A DNA stretch of 6,344 nucleotides from NCBI GenBank assembly GCA_947086625.1, contig CAMTZV010000096.1, positions 1 to 6,344 on the forward strand, given 5' to 3'. The position numbers were made by a program, and so were the translations under genes. The stretch comes from an uncultured bacterium. GTDB taxonomy: Bacteria > Bacillota > Clostridia > Lachnospirales > Lachnospiraceae. Positions 1-6,344 of the stretch are shown in pieces (positions within the stretch are counted from its first letter, which is position 1; every line of letters begins with the position of its first letter). A model generated the notes under the pieces. That model did no database searches. It was not told where the DNA came from and saw only the letters and a list, made by a program, of their open reading frames with translations.

Positions 1-1
1 G

Positions 2-1333
2 TTTTCCCATGCAGATATTCTCACGGATCGTGCCGGAGTGCAGCCACGTCTCCTGCAATACCATGCCGTAGCTCTCCCGCAGGCTCTCCCGCGTCACGTC
101 GCGGATATCCGTGCCCTCCACAAAAATGCCGCCCGCCTTCACGTCGTAAAAACGCATCAGAAGGTTGATGAGCGTCGTCTTTCCGCAGCCGGTAGGCCCG
201 ACGATCGCGATGCGCTGGCCGGGCTGTACGTGCAGATTGAAATCCTCGATCAGGTGCTGCTCCTGTGTGTAGGAAAACGATACGTGCTCCAGATCCACGC
301 AGCCCTTCACGTCGGAAAGCACCCGTGCCCCCGCGCGCTCTGCGACCTCCGGCTCCTCCTCCATCAGCTCAAAGACGCGCGCCGCGCAGGCAATCGCGTT
401 TTGCAGCTCGGCGATCACGCCGGAGATCTCGTTGAACGGCTTCGTGTACTGGCTCGCATAGTTTAAAAAGCACGAGAGCTGACCGACCGAAAGATTCCCG
501 TTCACCGCCGAGATCGCGCCGAACACTGCCACCGCCGCGTAAACGATGTTGTTGACAAAGCGCGTGCACGGGTTCGTCAGGGAGGAGAAAAAGACTGCCT
601 TTTTCGAGCACTGCTCGAGCCTGCCGTTAATTTCGTCGAACGCCTCCTGCGCCTCATCCTCATGCCCGTAGGCCTGCACGACCTTCTGGTTCTGGATCAT
701 CTCATCCATAAACGCCGTCTGCTCGCCGCGTATGCGCGCCTGCTCCTGAAACAGGTGATACGTCCGCTTCGCGATAAAGCTCGCCATAAAAAGCGACAGC
801 GGCGTCACGACGATGACGACGAGCGCGATGCCCGCATTCTCCCGCAGCATGAAAAAAAGCGTTCCGAAAATCGTAATCACCCCGGTAAAAAGCTGCGTAA
901 AGCCCAAAAGCAGGCCGTCGGCAAACTGGTCGACATCCGAAATCATACGGCTTGTGATATCCCCGGTCGAATGCCCGTCCAGGTATTTCAGCGGCAGGCG
1001 CTGCAGCTTTCTCGCCGCGTCGTTTCTGATGTCCTCCGTCACGCTGTAGGTCAGGCGGTTGTTGCAGCGGGCCATCGCCCACTGCGCGATGCTGTTGCTG
1101 ACAATCACCGCCGCGATCAGCCGCAGAATACGTGTCAGAGCGGCAAAATCCACCGCTTCCTTCCCGATAATACAGTCGATGGCGTCCCCGGTGAGCAGCG
1201 GCACGCACAGCGTCAGGATCACAACCGCAAGCGCCAGCAGAATGCTGCCCGCCAGATAGTACCAGTAGTGCTTCACATAGCGGAGCACCTTTTTCGTCGT
1301 CTCCCGCTTAAAGCTTCCCTTACCTTTCGTCAT
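2..1333 (-). CDS. ABC exporter half-transporter, partner subunit, N-terminal 444 residues (3' end beyond window)
   Basis: This is the second half of the predicted heterodimeric exporter in the cytoplasmic membrane. Six helices are visible (near 23-47, 66-87, 140-162, 166-188, 257-277 and 283-303). A nucleotide-binding domain begins at about 345 with VDLEHVSFSY, then Walker A GPTGCGKT (379-386) and Q-loop Gln427 in MVLQETWLHSGTIRENI. The window edge cuts the gene after residue 444, so the signature, Walker B and switch His are not visible. About 150 more residues are expected, since such proteins are usually near 600 residues. The ATG at 1333 is chosen because it follows a strong ribosome-binding site and leaves the normal short polar N-terminus before helix 1. 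It overlaps the upstream subunit gene by 14 bp in another frame. By family analogy this subunit should hold the catalytic Glu and His that its partner lacks. Long open frames on the opposite strand here are codon-bias shadows. Confidence 0.93.
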   Translation of the reverse strand, partial: MTKGKGSFKRETTKKVLRYVKHYWYYLAGSILLALAVVILTLCVPLLTGDAIDCIIGKEAVDFAALTRILRLIAAVIVSNSIAQWAMARCNNRLTYSVTEDIRNDAARKLQRLPLKYLDGHSTGDITSRMISDVDQFADGLLLGFTQLFTGVITIFGTLFFMLRENAGIALVVIVVTPLSLFMASFIAKRTYHLFQEQARIRGEQTAFMDEMIQNQKVVQAYGHEDEAQEAFDEINGRLEQCSKKAVFFSSLTNPCTRFVNNIVYAAVAVFGAISAVNGNLSVGQLSCFLNYASQYTKPFNEISGVIAELQNAIACAARVFELMEEEPEVAERAGARVLSDVKGCVDLEHVSFSYTQEQHLIEDFNLHVQPGQRIAIVGPTGCGKTTLINLLMRFYDVKAGGIFVEGTDIRDVTRESLRESYGMVLQETWLHSGTIRENICMGK

Positions 1334-3113
1334 GCGTCTGCCCTCCCTTCCAATCCTTGCTGTCAAACTGCGACTCGTAGATCTCCCGGTAGATTGGACA
1401 ACCCTGCAAAAGCTCCTCATGTGTCCCCTGGCCTACGATTTTTCCTTCATCTAAAACAAGAATTAAATCTGCATATAAGACAGAAGCCGCGCGCTGGGAG
1501 ACGATGAAAACGGTCGGCTTCGGGTCAAGGGCGGCGATCGCCATGCGAAGCCTGGCGTCCGTCGCGTAGTCGAGCGCGCTCGCGCTGTCGTCCAGGATCA
1601 AAATATCCGGCTCCTTCACGAGTGTGCGCGCGATGGCCAGACGCTGGCGCTGGCCGCCCGAAAAGTTGCGCCCGCCCTGCTCGACCATCTCCGCAAGCCC
1701 TCCGGCCTTGCCCTCGACGACCTCCCGTGCCTGCGCGGTCTCAAGCGCCCGCCAGAGCTGTTCGTCGGACGCGTCCGGCCTTCCCCAGCGCAGGTTTTCG
1801 CGGATCGTCCCCTGAAAGAGCACCGCTTTTTGCATGACGATGCCGACGCGCTCCCGCAGCTCTTCCCTGCCGTACGTCTTTACATCCCGGCCACAGACGC
1901 GCACCTCGCCGCCCGTCGCGTCGTAAAAGCGCGGAATGAGGTGCACGAGCGACGTCTTTCCGGAGCCGGTGCCTCCGATGACGCCGACCGTCTGACCGCG
2001 CCTGACCGAAAAGGTAATGTCCGAAAGCGACTGGCCGCCCGCCCCCGCATAGGTGAGATCGACATGCGAAAAGCTGACGATCTCATCGCTGTCCATCCCC
2101 CGCAGGACGTCCCGCGGCCCGCCCGATACCGGTGCATCGTTTCCGCCTGTGACCTGCGGGAAAGCCATTGACGAGGACACCTCGAACACGCCCGCCACGC
2201 GGCGTCCGCTCGCGATCGCACGCGTTAAGAGCACGACCGTGTTCGCGAGCTTCACAAGCTCCACGAGAATCTGTGACATGTAATCGATGAGCGCCACCAC
2301 GTCGCCCTGCTCCATCGTGCCGACCGATACCTTCACGCCGCCGTTCGCCAGAAGCGCGATGATGCCGAGATTGACGACTACATACGTCAGCGGATTCATG
2401 AGCGCCGATATCTTTCCGACAAACAGCTGCTGGCGCTTCAGCAGCCCGTTTTCTTCGCAAAATTCCTCCGTCTCCTCCCCCTCCCGGTGAAACGCGCGGA
2501 TGACGCGCACGCCGGTTAAGTTTTCCCGCGTACGGCGCAGCACCTGATCGAGACGCTCCTGCACCCTTTTGTAGAGCGGCAGCGTCGCGCAGATGATGCC
2601 GAACACGATGGCAAAGAGCACCGGTATGACAACCACGAACGTAAACGCCGCCTGTGCGTTGACCGTAAACGCCATAATCATCGCCCCGAACACGATAAAC
2701 GGCGAGCGCATCAACAGCCGCAGCGCCATGTTCACGCCGTTCTGGAGCTGATTCACGTCGCTTGTCATCCGGTTCATGAGCGCCGACGTCCCCTGAATGT
2801 CAAGCTCCGTAAAGGAGAGCGACTGGATATGCGAAAACAGGGCGCACCGCAGCTTTGCGGCAAACCCGACAGCCGCCTTCGCCGCGAAATACTGCGCGCA
2901 CAGCGCGCACAAAAGCCCCACCGCTGCCAGCAGAATGAGCACGCCGCACATCCGATAGATGTAGGGCTTGTCGCCGTATTTGATCCCCCTGTTGATGATC
3001 GACGCCACCACGAGCGGCACCATCAGGTCAAAGAGCGCCTCAAGCATCTTAAAGAGCGGCGCTATGACCGATTCCTTTTTGTAATCCTTTAAATAGATAA
3101 ACAATCTTTTCAT
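1320..3113 (-). CDS. ABC exporter half-transporter, permease-ATPase fusion, degenerate-site subunit
   Basis: This 597-residue membrane protein has an N-terminal six-helix type IV exporter domain (helices near 17-41, 56-80, 137-155, 156-178, 243-262 and 270-297) and a C-terminal nucleotide-binding domain from about 345. The ATPase shows Walker A GGTGSGKT (380-387), Q-loop Gln428, signature NFSGGQRQR (483-491), Walker B ILILD ending at Asp508, and D-loop SALD (512-515). Two catalytic positions are altered: Asp509 replaces the usual Glu, and Gln540 replaces the switch His (IVSQR). This is the known pattern of the non-catalytic half of heterodimeric exporters such as TM287/288 and BmrCD, and the overlapping next gene supplies the partner. 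Substrates are probably drugs, lipids or peptides, but the sequence does not say which. The linker before the ATPase (about 313-340) is Gly/Ser-rich. An AT-rich patch covers residues 542-560. Confidence 0.95.
   Translation of the reverse strand: MKRLFIYLKDYKKESVIAPLFKMLEALFDLMVPLVVASIINRGIKYGDKPYIYRMCGVLILLAAVGLLCALCAQYFAAKAAVGFAAKLRCALFSHIQSLSFTELDIQGTSALMNRMTSDVNQLQNGVNMALRLLMRSPFIVFGAMIMAFTVNAQAAFTFVVVIPVLFAIVFGIICATLPLYKRVQERLDQVLRRTRENLTGVRVIRAFHREGEETEEFCEENGLLKRQQLFVGKISALMNPLTYVVVNLGIIALLANGGVKVSVGTMEQGDVVALIDYMSQILVELVKLANTVVLLTRAIASGRRVAGVFEVSSSMAFPQVTGGNDAPVSGGPRDVLRGMDSDEIVSFSHVDLTYAGAGGQSLSDITFSVRRGQTVGVIGGTGSGKTSLVHLIPRFYDATGGEVRVCGRDVKTYGREELRERVGIVMQKAVLFQGTIRENLRWGRPDASDEQLWRALETAQAREVVEGKAGGLAEMVEQGGRNFSGGQRQRLAIARTLVKEPDILILDDSASALDYATDARLRMAIAALDPKPTVFIVSQRAASVLYADLILVLDEGKIVGQGTHEELLQGCPIYREIYESQFDSKDWKGGQTHDER
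1341..1348 (-). promoter_or_regulatory. Ribosome-binding site of the second ABC exporter gene, inside the end of the first
   Basis: AGGGAGGG on the minus strand lies 7 nt before the ATG at 1333 and within the last codons of the first exporter gene. With the 14-bp overlap of the two reading frames, it points to coupled translation and near-equal production of the two subunits. Confidence 0.8.
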
Positions 3114-3120
3114 CGCTTTT

Positions 3121-3124
3121 CTCC
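3121..3124 (-). promoter_or_regulatory. Ribosome-binding site of the first ABC exporter gene
   Basis: GGAG on the minus strand lies 7 nt (AAAAGCG) before the ATG at 3113. It directly follows the U-tract of the upstream hairpin, so folding or termination there would bear directly on translation of the exporter genes. Confidence 0.7.
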
Positions 3125-3156
3125 AAAAAGAGCCGGAAAGCGCTCTGCTTCCGGCT
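3125..3156 (-). terminator. Hairpin plus U-tract between the PrsA-like gene and the ABC exporter: intrinsic terminator or attenuator
   Basis: On the minus strand, AGCCGGAA and TTCCGGCT form a perfect 8-bp stem. It can be lengthened by GC/GC past one bulged T, leaving a 5-nt loop. CTTTTT follows at once. The element starts 13 bp after the PrsA-like stop codon, which suits a terminator for that transcript. The U-tract is short (five U) and ends exactly where the GGAG of the next gene begins, so no promoter for the exporter fits between them. Exporter mRNA must therefore either read through this element or begin inside the upstream gene. It could instead be a processing or stability hairpin. Confidence 0.55.
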
Positions 3157-3169
3157 CATCGTTTTGCCG

Positions 3170-4261
3170 CTACGGCGTAGCCGCCGCACCGCTTGCCGCG
3201 CCCGCGTCCGCGCCTGTGGCGCTCTGCGGCCTCGTGTAGATCGTCTCAAAGTTCACCGGCTCCCACACCTTCGCGTCCACCGTCCAGTCCGCCGACGCCT
3301 TGTAGCCGTCCACCGTCTCGGTGTAGCGCTCACGCTCACGCTCGGAGATGATGGATTTGCGCTCGTTTTCCGTCGCCTCCTCGTCAAAGAGGCTGTCCAT
3401 GCGGACGATGTAATAGTACTTGTCCGTCTCGATCAGATTTTTTGACAGCTCCTTCTCCTTCAGCTTATCGGCGGCCTTCAACGCCTCGATGTCCAGCGGC
3501 GGGGTCACTTCTTCCGACTCCTCCAGATCATTTTTCCCGTAGGAGCACGTGGAGACCGTCGCCTCCTCCTTCTCGGCCGCGGCCTTCAGCGGATCCTCCT
3601 GGCTTCCAGACTGCGCCGCGTCGAGAATCTTCTGCGCCTTCTCCTTTGCCTCCTTCGCCGCGGACGCCTCGTCCTTCTTTTCCGCGTCATCCGTACTGCC
3701 CGCGGATTTGCTCACGCGCACGTAGCTGATCGTCTTCTGCGCACACTCCTCGTCGGGAACGTTTTTGTCGACGTCCGCCACGATCGCGTCGCGCATCTTT
3801 TTCTGCAAAGTGCCAAGCCGCAGCATCTCTTTCACATATTCCTCCGTCGCGCCCATCGCCTTTAGCGCCTCCTCGGTGTTGTCCGAGAAAAACTGCGCCG
3901 CGGCCTTTTCAATCGCAGCCGTATCGTCTGCGCTAAGCGTTACGCCGTAGTCGCCCATGTGCTCCTCTAACAGATAGTATTCCTCAAGCTGCTCGAGCGT
4001 ATTCTCCTTTACGGAATCCGTCATCGTCGTGCCGCCGGTATCCCTCGTCCACATATCCGCGCCGAAATACTGCATGTAATACGTATCGTACGTCACGGCC
4101 GTGTACTGCGCAAGGCAGTTTGCAAGCCCAAGACTGATCTCCTTTCCGTTCACCGTCGCCACCACCGCATCGGCCTTCAGCCCGCTGCCGCAGCCCGTCG
4201 CCAGCGTGCCCGCCGCGATCACGGCGGCCATTGCAAGCGCTGTCATCCTTTTCAACTTCAT
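3170..4261 (-). CDS. PrsA/SurA-like lipoprotein foldase (parvulin-type peptidyl-prolyl isomerase family, degenerate)
   Basis: This is a 363-residue exported lipoprotein, probably a chaperone or foldase for secreted proteins on the outer membrane face. Residues 1-24 form a lipoprotein signal: a basic MKLKRM start, a hydrophobic stretch rich in Ala, and a lipobox LATGC with Cys24 as the lipid anchor. Residues about 30-165 resemble the helical SurA/PrsA N-terminal domain and begin with the typical VVATVNGKEIS strand. Residues about 172-290 fit a parvulin domain with a long charged helical segment (about 188-232) and a family-like final strand, TDKYYYIVRMDS. The usual HIL strand is replaced by ISYVRV and the GGDLG-type loop is not evident, so isomerase activity is doubtful. 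The C-terminus (about 345-363) is a low-complexity Ala/Gly/Ser/Thr tail. A position after mfd agrees with the mfd-prsA order known in clostridia. I am confident of the family and of export, less so of catalysis, so no symbol is given. Confidence 0.85.
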   Translation of the reverse strand: MKLKRMTALAMAAVIAAGTLATGCGSGLKADAVVATVNGKEISLGLANCLAQYTAVTYDTYYMQYFGADMWTRDTGGTTMTDSVKENTLEQLEEYYLLEEHMGDYGVTLSADDTAAIEKAAAQFFSDNTEEALKAMGATEEYVKEMLRLGTLQKKMRDAIVADVDKNVPDEECAQKTISYVRVSKSAGSTDDAEKKDEASAAKEAKEKAQKILDAAQSGSQEDPLKAAAEKEEATVSTCSYGKNDLEESEEVTPPLDIEALKAADKLKEKELSKNLIETDKYYYIVRMDSLFDEEATENERKSIISERERERYTETVDGYKASADWTVDAKVWEPVNFETIYTRPQSATGADAGAASGAAATP

Positions 4262-4270
4262 GTCATGCTT

Positions 4271-4278
4271 CCTCCTTT
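4271..4278 (-). promoter_or_regulatory. Ribosome-binding site that sets the PrsA-like start
   Basis: AAAGGAGG on the minus strand lies 9 nt before the in-frame ATG at 4261. An ATG at 4266 is closer but out of frame, since it would begin inside GCATGAC. The in-frame upstream ATGs (4300 and 4291) have no such site and sit at or upstream of the expected transcript start. Starting at 4261 also places a clean lipoprotein signal peptide at the N-terminus. Confidence 0.85.
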
Positions 4279-4300
4279 TGTCCTCATACATCCTGCGCAT

Positions 4301-4329
4301 ATTATAAAACCTCGCACGCCATCATGCAA
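4301..4329 (-). promoter_or_regulatory. Sigma-A-type promoter for the PrsA-like gene
   Basis: On the minus strand, TTGCAT (4324-4329) is followed by a 17-bp spacer and a perfect TATAAT (4301-4306). Transcription would start near 4294, giving a leader of about 33 nt before the ATG at 4261. The -35 box matches consensus only in TTG, but the -10 box and spacing are ideal and the element lies in the gap between mfd and the next gene. The promoter also rules out the in-frame ATG at 4300 as a start, because it would lie upstream of the transcript's 5' end. The promoter is inferred from sequence only. mfd readthrough may add to expression. Confidence 0.7.
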
Positions 4330-4345
4330 GACCTTCACCATTTTT

Positions 4346-6343
4346 TCACACATCCCCGCCGTCGTGATAGAGTAACCCCATCTCATCTAAGAAATGCGAG
4401 AGCGCCCCGAGCGCATCCGTCTTTTCCCGGCTGTTGTAATCCGTCTTATATAAGAAAGAAGGGCTCTCCCGATCAGGCACAAAAATGACCGCGCCCGCAA
4501 AGCGCTCGACAAACGGCGGAATATTCACCGGTTCCACCGGCGCCTGCGGATAAAGCGTGAAGCGGATCGTACTCCCCTTCTGCGTGACCTCGGTGATGTA
4601 AAGGCGGTGCGCCCGCGCCTTTTCCCGCGCAATGGACAGAAGGTTTTGCACCGAGCGGGGCGGCTCGCCAAAGCGGTCGATGAGCTCGTCGAGCATCTCG
4701 TCTCCCGCCGCATCGTCCTCCACACACGCAATGCGCTTGTAAATGTCAAGCTTCTGGTATTCGTTCGGAATATAGCCCGGCGGGATGTACGCGTCCACAT
4801 CGATATCGAGCGTCGTCTCAAAGGGCGTTTCCTGTATCTCGCCCTTCTGCGCCTTCACCGCCTCGTTCAGCATCTTGCAGTAGAGATCATAGCCGACCGC
4901 CTCCATATGCCCGTGCTGCTGCGCGCCCAGCAGGTTGCCCGCGCCGCGGATCTCAAGGTCGCGCATGGCGATCTTAAAGCCGCTGCCAAGATCGGTAAAC
5001 TCGCGGATCGCCGCCAGCCGCTTCTCTGCGACCTCCTTTAACATTTTATCCCGCTTGTACATAAAGAATGCGTAGGCGGTGCGGTTGCTGCGCCCCACGC
5101 GGCCCCTGAGCTGATAGAGCTGCGCCAGCCCCATGTTATCGGCATCCTGTATAATCATTGTGTTGACATTTGAAATATCAAGTCCTGTTTCAATAATTGT
5201 CGTTGATACCAGTACATCGATCTCTCCGTTGATAAACTGGTACATAATCCGTTCCAGCTCAAGCTCCTTCATCTGCCCGTGGGCAAACGCGACGCCCGCC
5301 TGCGGCACAAGCCCCGCGATTTTCGCCGCCACGTCCGCAATCTGGTTCACGCGGTTGAATACGTAATAGACCTGCCCGCCGCGCGCAAGCTCCCGCGCGA
5401 TCGCCTCGCGCACCAGCTCCTCGTTGTACTCCATCACATACGTCTGGATCGGAAGCCGGTCCATCGGCGGCTCCTCTAACACGCTCATGTCGCGGATCCC
5501 GATCAGGCTCATGTGCAGCGTGCGCGGAATCGGCGTGGCAGTCAGCGTCAGCACATCGACATTCTTTTTGAGCTGCTTGATCTTCTCCTTGTGCGTCACG
5601 CCGAAGCGCTGCTCCTCGTCGACGATGAGCAGTCCCAGATCCTTAAAGCTCACATCCTTCGAGAGCACCCGGTGCGTCCCGATGACGATATCCACCATGC
5701 CTTTTTTCAGCTCCGCGATCGTGTGCCGCTGCTGCGCCGCGCTGCGGAAGCGGCATAACAGATCGACCACGACCGGGAAATCCTTCATGCGCTGGGCGAA
5801 CGTATTGTAGTGCTGCTGCGCCAGGATCGTCGTCGGCACGAGGTAGACGACCTGCTTGCCCTCCTGCACCGCCTTGAACGCCGCGCGGATCGCCACCTCG
5901 GTCTTTCCGTAGCCCACGTCGCCGCAGATGAGACGGTCCATGATCTTTGTGCTCTCCATGTCCCGCTTCGTATCCTCAATCGCCGCCACCTGATCCACAG
6001 TTTCCTCAAAGGGGAACATCTCCTCGAACTCCCGCTGCCAGACCGTGTCCGGCCCGTAGACGTAGCCCTCCTTCTGCTGGCGCAGCGCGTAGAGCTCCAC
6101 AAGCTCTCTTGCGATCTCCTTCACCGCACCCTGCACGCGCGCGCGCGTCCTGCTCCACTCCTGCGTCCCCAGGGTGTTCAGCTTCGGCTTTTTCGCGTCG
6201 CTTCCGGCGTATTTCTGGATCAGGTCGAGCTGCGTCGCCAGAATATACAGGTTGGAGCCCTTCGCGTAGGTGATCTTCATGTAGTCCTTGGTCGTCCCGC
6301 CCACGTCCATCTTCTCGATGCCCTGATAGATGCCAAGGCCGTG
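4346..6343 (-). CDS. mfd: Transcription-repair coupling factor Mfd, C-terminal 665 residues (5' end beyond window)
   Basis: Mfd is a cytoplasmic DNA translocase. It pushes RNA polymerase stalled at DNA damage off the template and recruits UvrA, starting transcription-coupled nucleotide excision repair. The visible part opens inside the RNA-polymerase-interacting (CarD/Tudor-like) domain with [15 protein letters not shown]. The RecG-like SF2 motor follows: Walker A GDVGYGKT at 5900-5923, the DEEQ box at 5609-5620, TATPIPRT (motif III), [12 protein letters not shown] (motif V) and QLRGRVGR (motif VI, 5090-5113). The translocation-in-RecG region [16 protein letters not shown] and the C-terminal TRCF domain ([15 protein letters not shown]) complete it. 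The frame is open to the window edge at 6344, so an ATG at 6310 is internal and not the start. About 1,150 residues are usual for the family, so the UvrB-like N-terminal part is missing here only because of the window. All motor motifs look intact. A roughly 75-bp AT-rich patch covers motif V. The gene ends 84 bp before the PrsA-like gene, with no terminator seen between them. Confidence 0.97.
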   Translation of the reverse strand, partial: HGLGIYQGIEKMDVGGTTKDYMKITYAKGSNLYILATQLDLIQKYAGSDAKKPKLNTLGTQEWSRTRARVQGAVKEIARELVELYALRQQKEGYVYGPDTVWQREFEEMFPFEETVDQVAAIEDTKRDMESTKIMDRLICGDVGYGKTEVAIRAAFKAVQEGKQVVYLVPTTILAQQHYNTFAQRMKDFPVVVDLLCRFRSAAQQRHTIAELKKGMVDIVIGTHRVLSKDVSFKDLGLLIVDEEQRFGVTHKEKIKQLKKNVDVLTLTATPIPRTLHMSLIGIRDMSVLEEPPMDRLPIQTYVMEYNEELVREAIARELARGGQVYYVFNRVNQIADVAAKIAGLVPQAGVAFAHGQMKELELERIMYQFINGEIDVLVSTTIIETGLDISNVNTMIIQDADNMGLAQLYQLRGRVGRSNRTAYAFFMYKRDKMLKEVAEKRLAAIREFTDLGSGFKIAMRDLEIRGAGNLLGAQQHGHMEAVGYDLYCKMLNEAVKAQKGEIQETPFETTLDIDVDAYIPPGYIPNEYQKLDIYKRIACVEDDAAGDEMLDELIDRFGEPPRSVQNLLSIAREKARAHRLYITEVTQKGSTIRFTLYPQAPVEPVNIPPFVERFAGAVIFVPDRESPSFLYKTDYNSREKTDALGALSHFLDEMGLLYHDGGDV

Positions 6344-6344
6344 G

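Noticed and set aside
38..466. A 142-codon plus-strand frame at the window start
   Set aside because: It lies entirely opposite the ABC subunit's ATPase and last helices and has the composition of a codon-bias shadow. The minus-strand frame shows clear Walker A and Q-loop motifs.
662..1507. A 281-codon open frame on the plus strand
   Set aside because: It is antisense to the second ABC subunit and the end of the first. It is rich in Arg, His and Pro, has no ribosome-binding site, shows no recognisable domain, and arises from high GC on the opposite strand of real genes.
3317..3342. Short repeat gctcacgctcacgctcgg in the PrsA-like gene
   Set aside because: It is fully explained by an Arg-Glu-Arg-Glu-Arg run in a charged helix. 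It has too few units to be a meaningful repeat.
4291..4300. Upstream in-frame ATGs as alternative starts for the PrsA-like gene
   Set aside because: They would add a charged stretch (MRRMYEDKRRKHD) before the signal peptide, lack a ribosome-binding site, and lie at or upstream of the expected transcription start behind TATAAT.
5163..5200. A perfect TTGACA on the plus strand inside mfd, as an antisense promoter
   Set aside because: No acceptable -10 box lies 16 to 18 bp downstream. The nearest AATAAT-like sequence is about 24 bp away.
6308..6310. ATG at 6310 as the start of a short helicase gene
   Set aside because: The frame stays open to the window edge, and the preceding codons encode the conserved [11 protein letters not shown] of the Mfd RNA-polymerase-binding domain.

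Overview
The window is ordinary chromosomal sequence from a GC-rich Gram-positive bacterium. The best guess is a clostridium of the Lachnospiraceae type. This rests on a lipoprotein-type PrsA-like foldase lying directly downstream of mfd, strong GGAGG ribosome-binding sites, a TATAAT promoter, and a paired two-gene ABC exporter with Firmicutes-like sequence. No species can be named from this sequence alone. All four genes lie on the minus strand, so transcription runs from high to low coordinates. About 97% of the window is coding, and no RNA gene, mobile element, CRISPR array or phage-like segment was seen.

Layout in transcription order: (1) The 3' two thirds of mfd, the transcription-repair coupling factor, occupies 6343-4346 and is cut by the window edge. 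(2) An 84-bp gap holds a well-formed sigma-A-type promoter (TTGCAT, 17 bp, TATAAT) and a strong ribosome-binding site. (3) A 363-residue lipoprotein of the PrsA/SurA parvulin family occupies 4261-3170. (4) A 56-bp gap contains a hairpin followed by CTTTTT, which looks like an intrinsic terminator or attenuator and directly abuts the ribosome-binding site of the next gene. (5) An ABC exporter half-transporter occupies 3113-1320. (6) A second ABC exporter half-transporter overlaps it by 14 bp, starts at 1333 and runs off the other window edge after its Q-loop.

The two ABC proteins almost certainly form a heterodimeric type IV (MsbA-like) exporter of the TM287/288, BmrCD or LmrCD kind. The first subunit has Asp in place of the catalytic Glu after Walker B and Gln in place of the switch His, so it should carry the degenerate ATP site. 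The second should carry the competent residues, which lie outside the window. Mfd (DNA repair in the cytoplasm), the PrsA-like protein (folding of exported proteins at the outer membrane face) and the exporter have no obvious shared pathway. Their adjacency looks like ordinary chromosomal neighbourhood.

Nothing here is clearly a new biological system. The points most worth checking are the hairpin/U-tract placed against the exporter's ribosome-binding site, two sharply bounded AT-rich patches inside otherwise GC-rich conserved genes, and the degenerate active sites of the exporter subunit and the PrsA-like protein.
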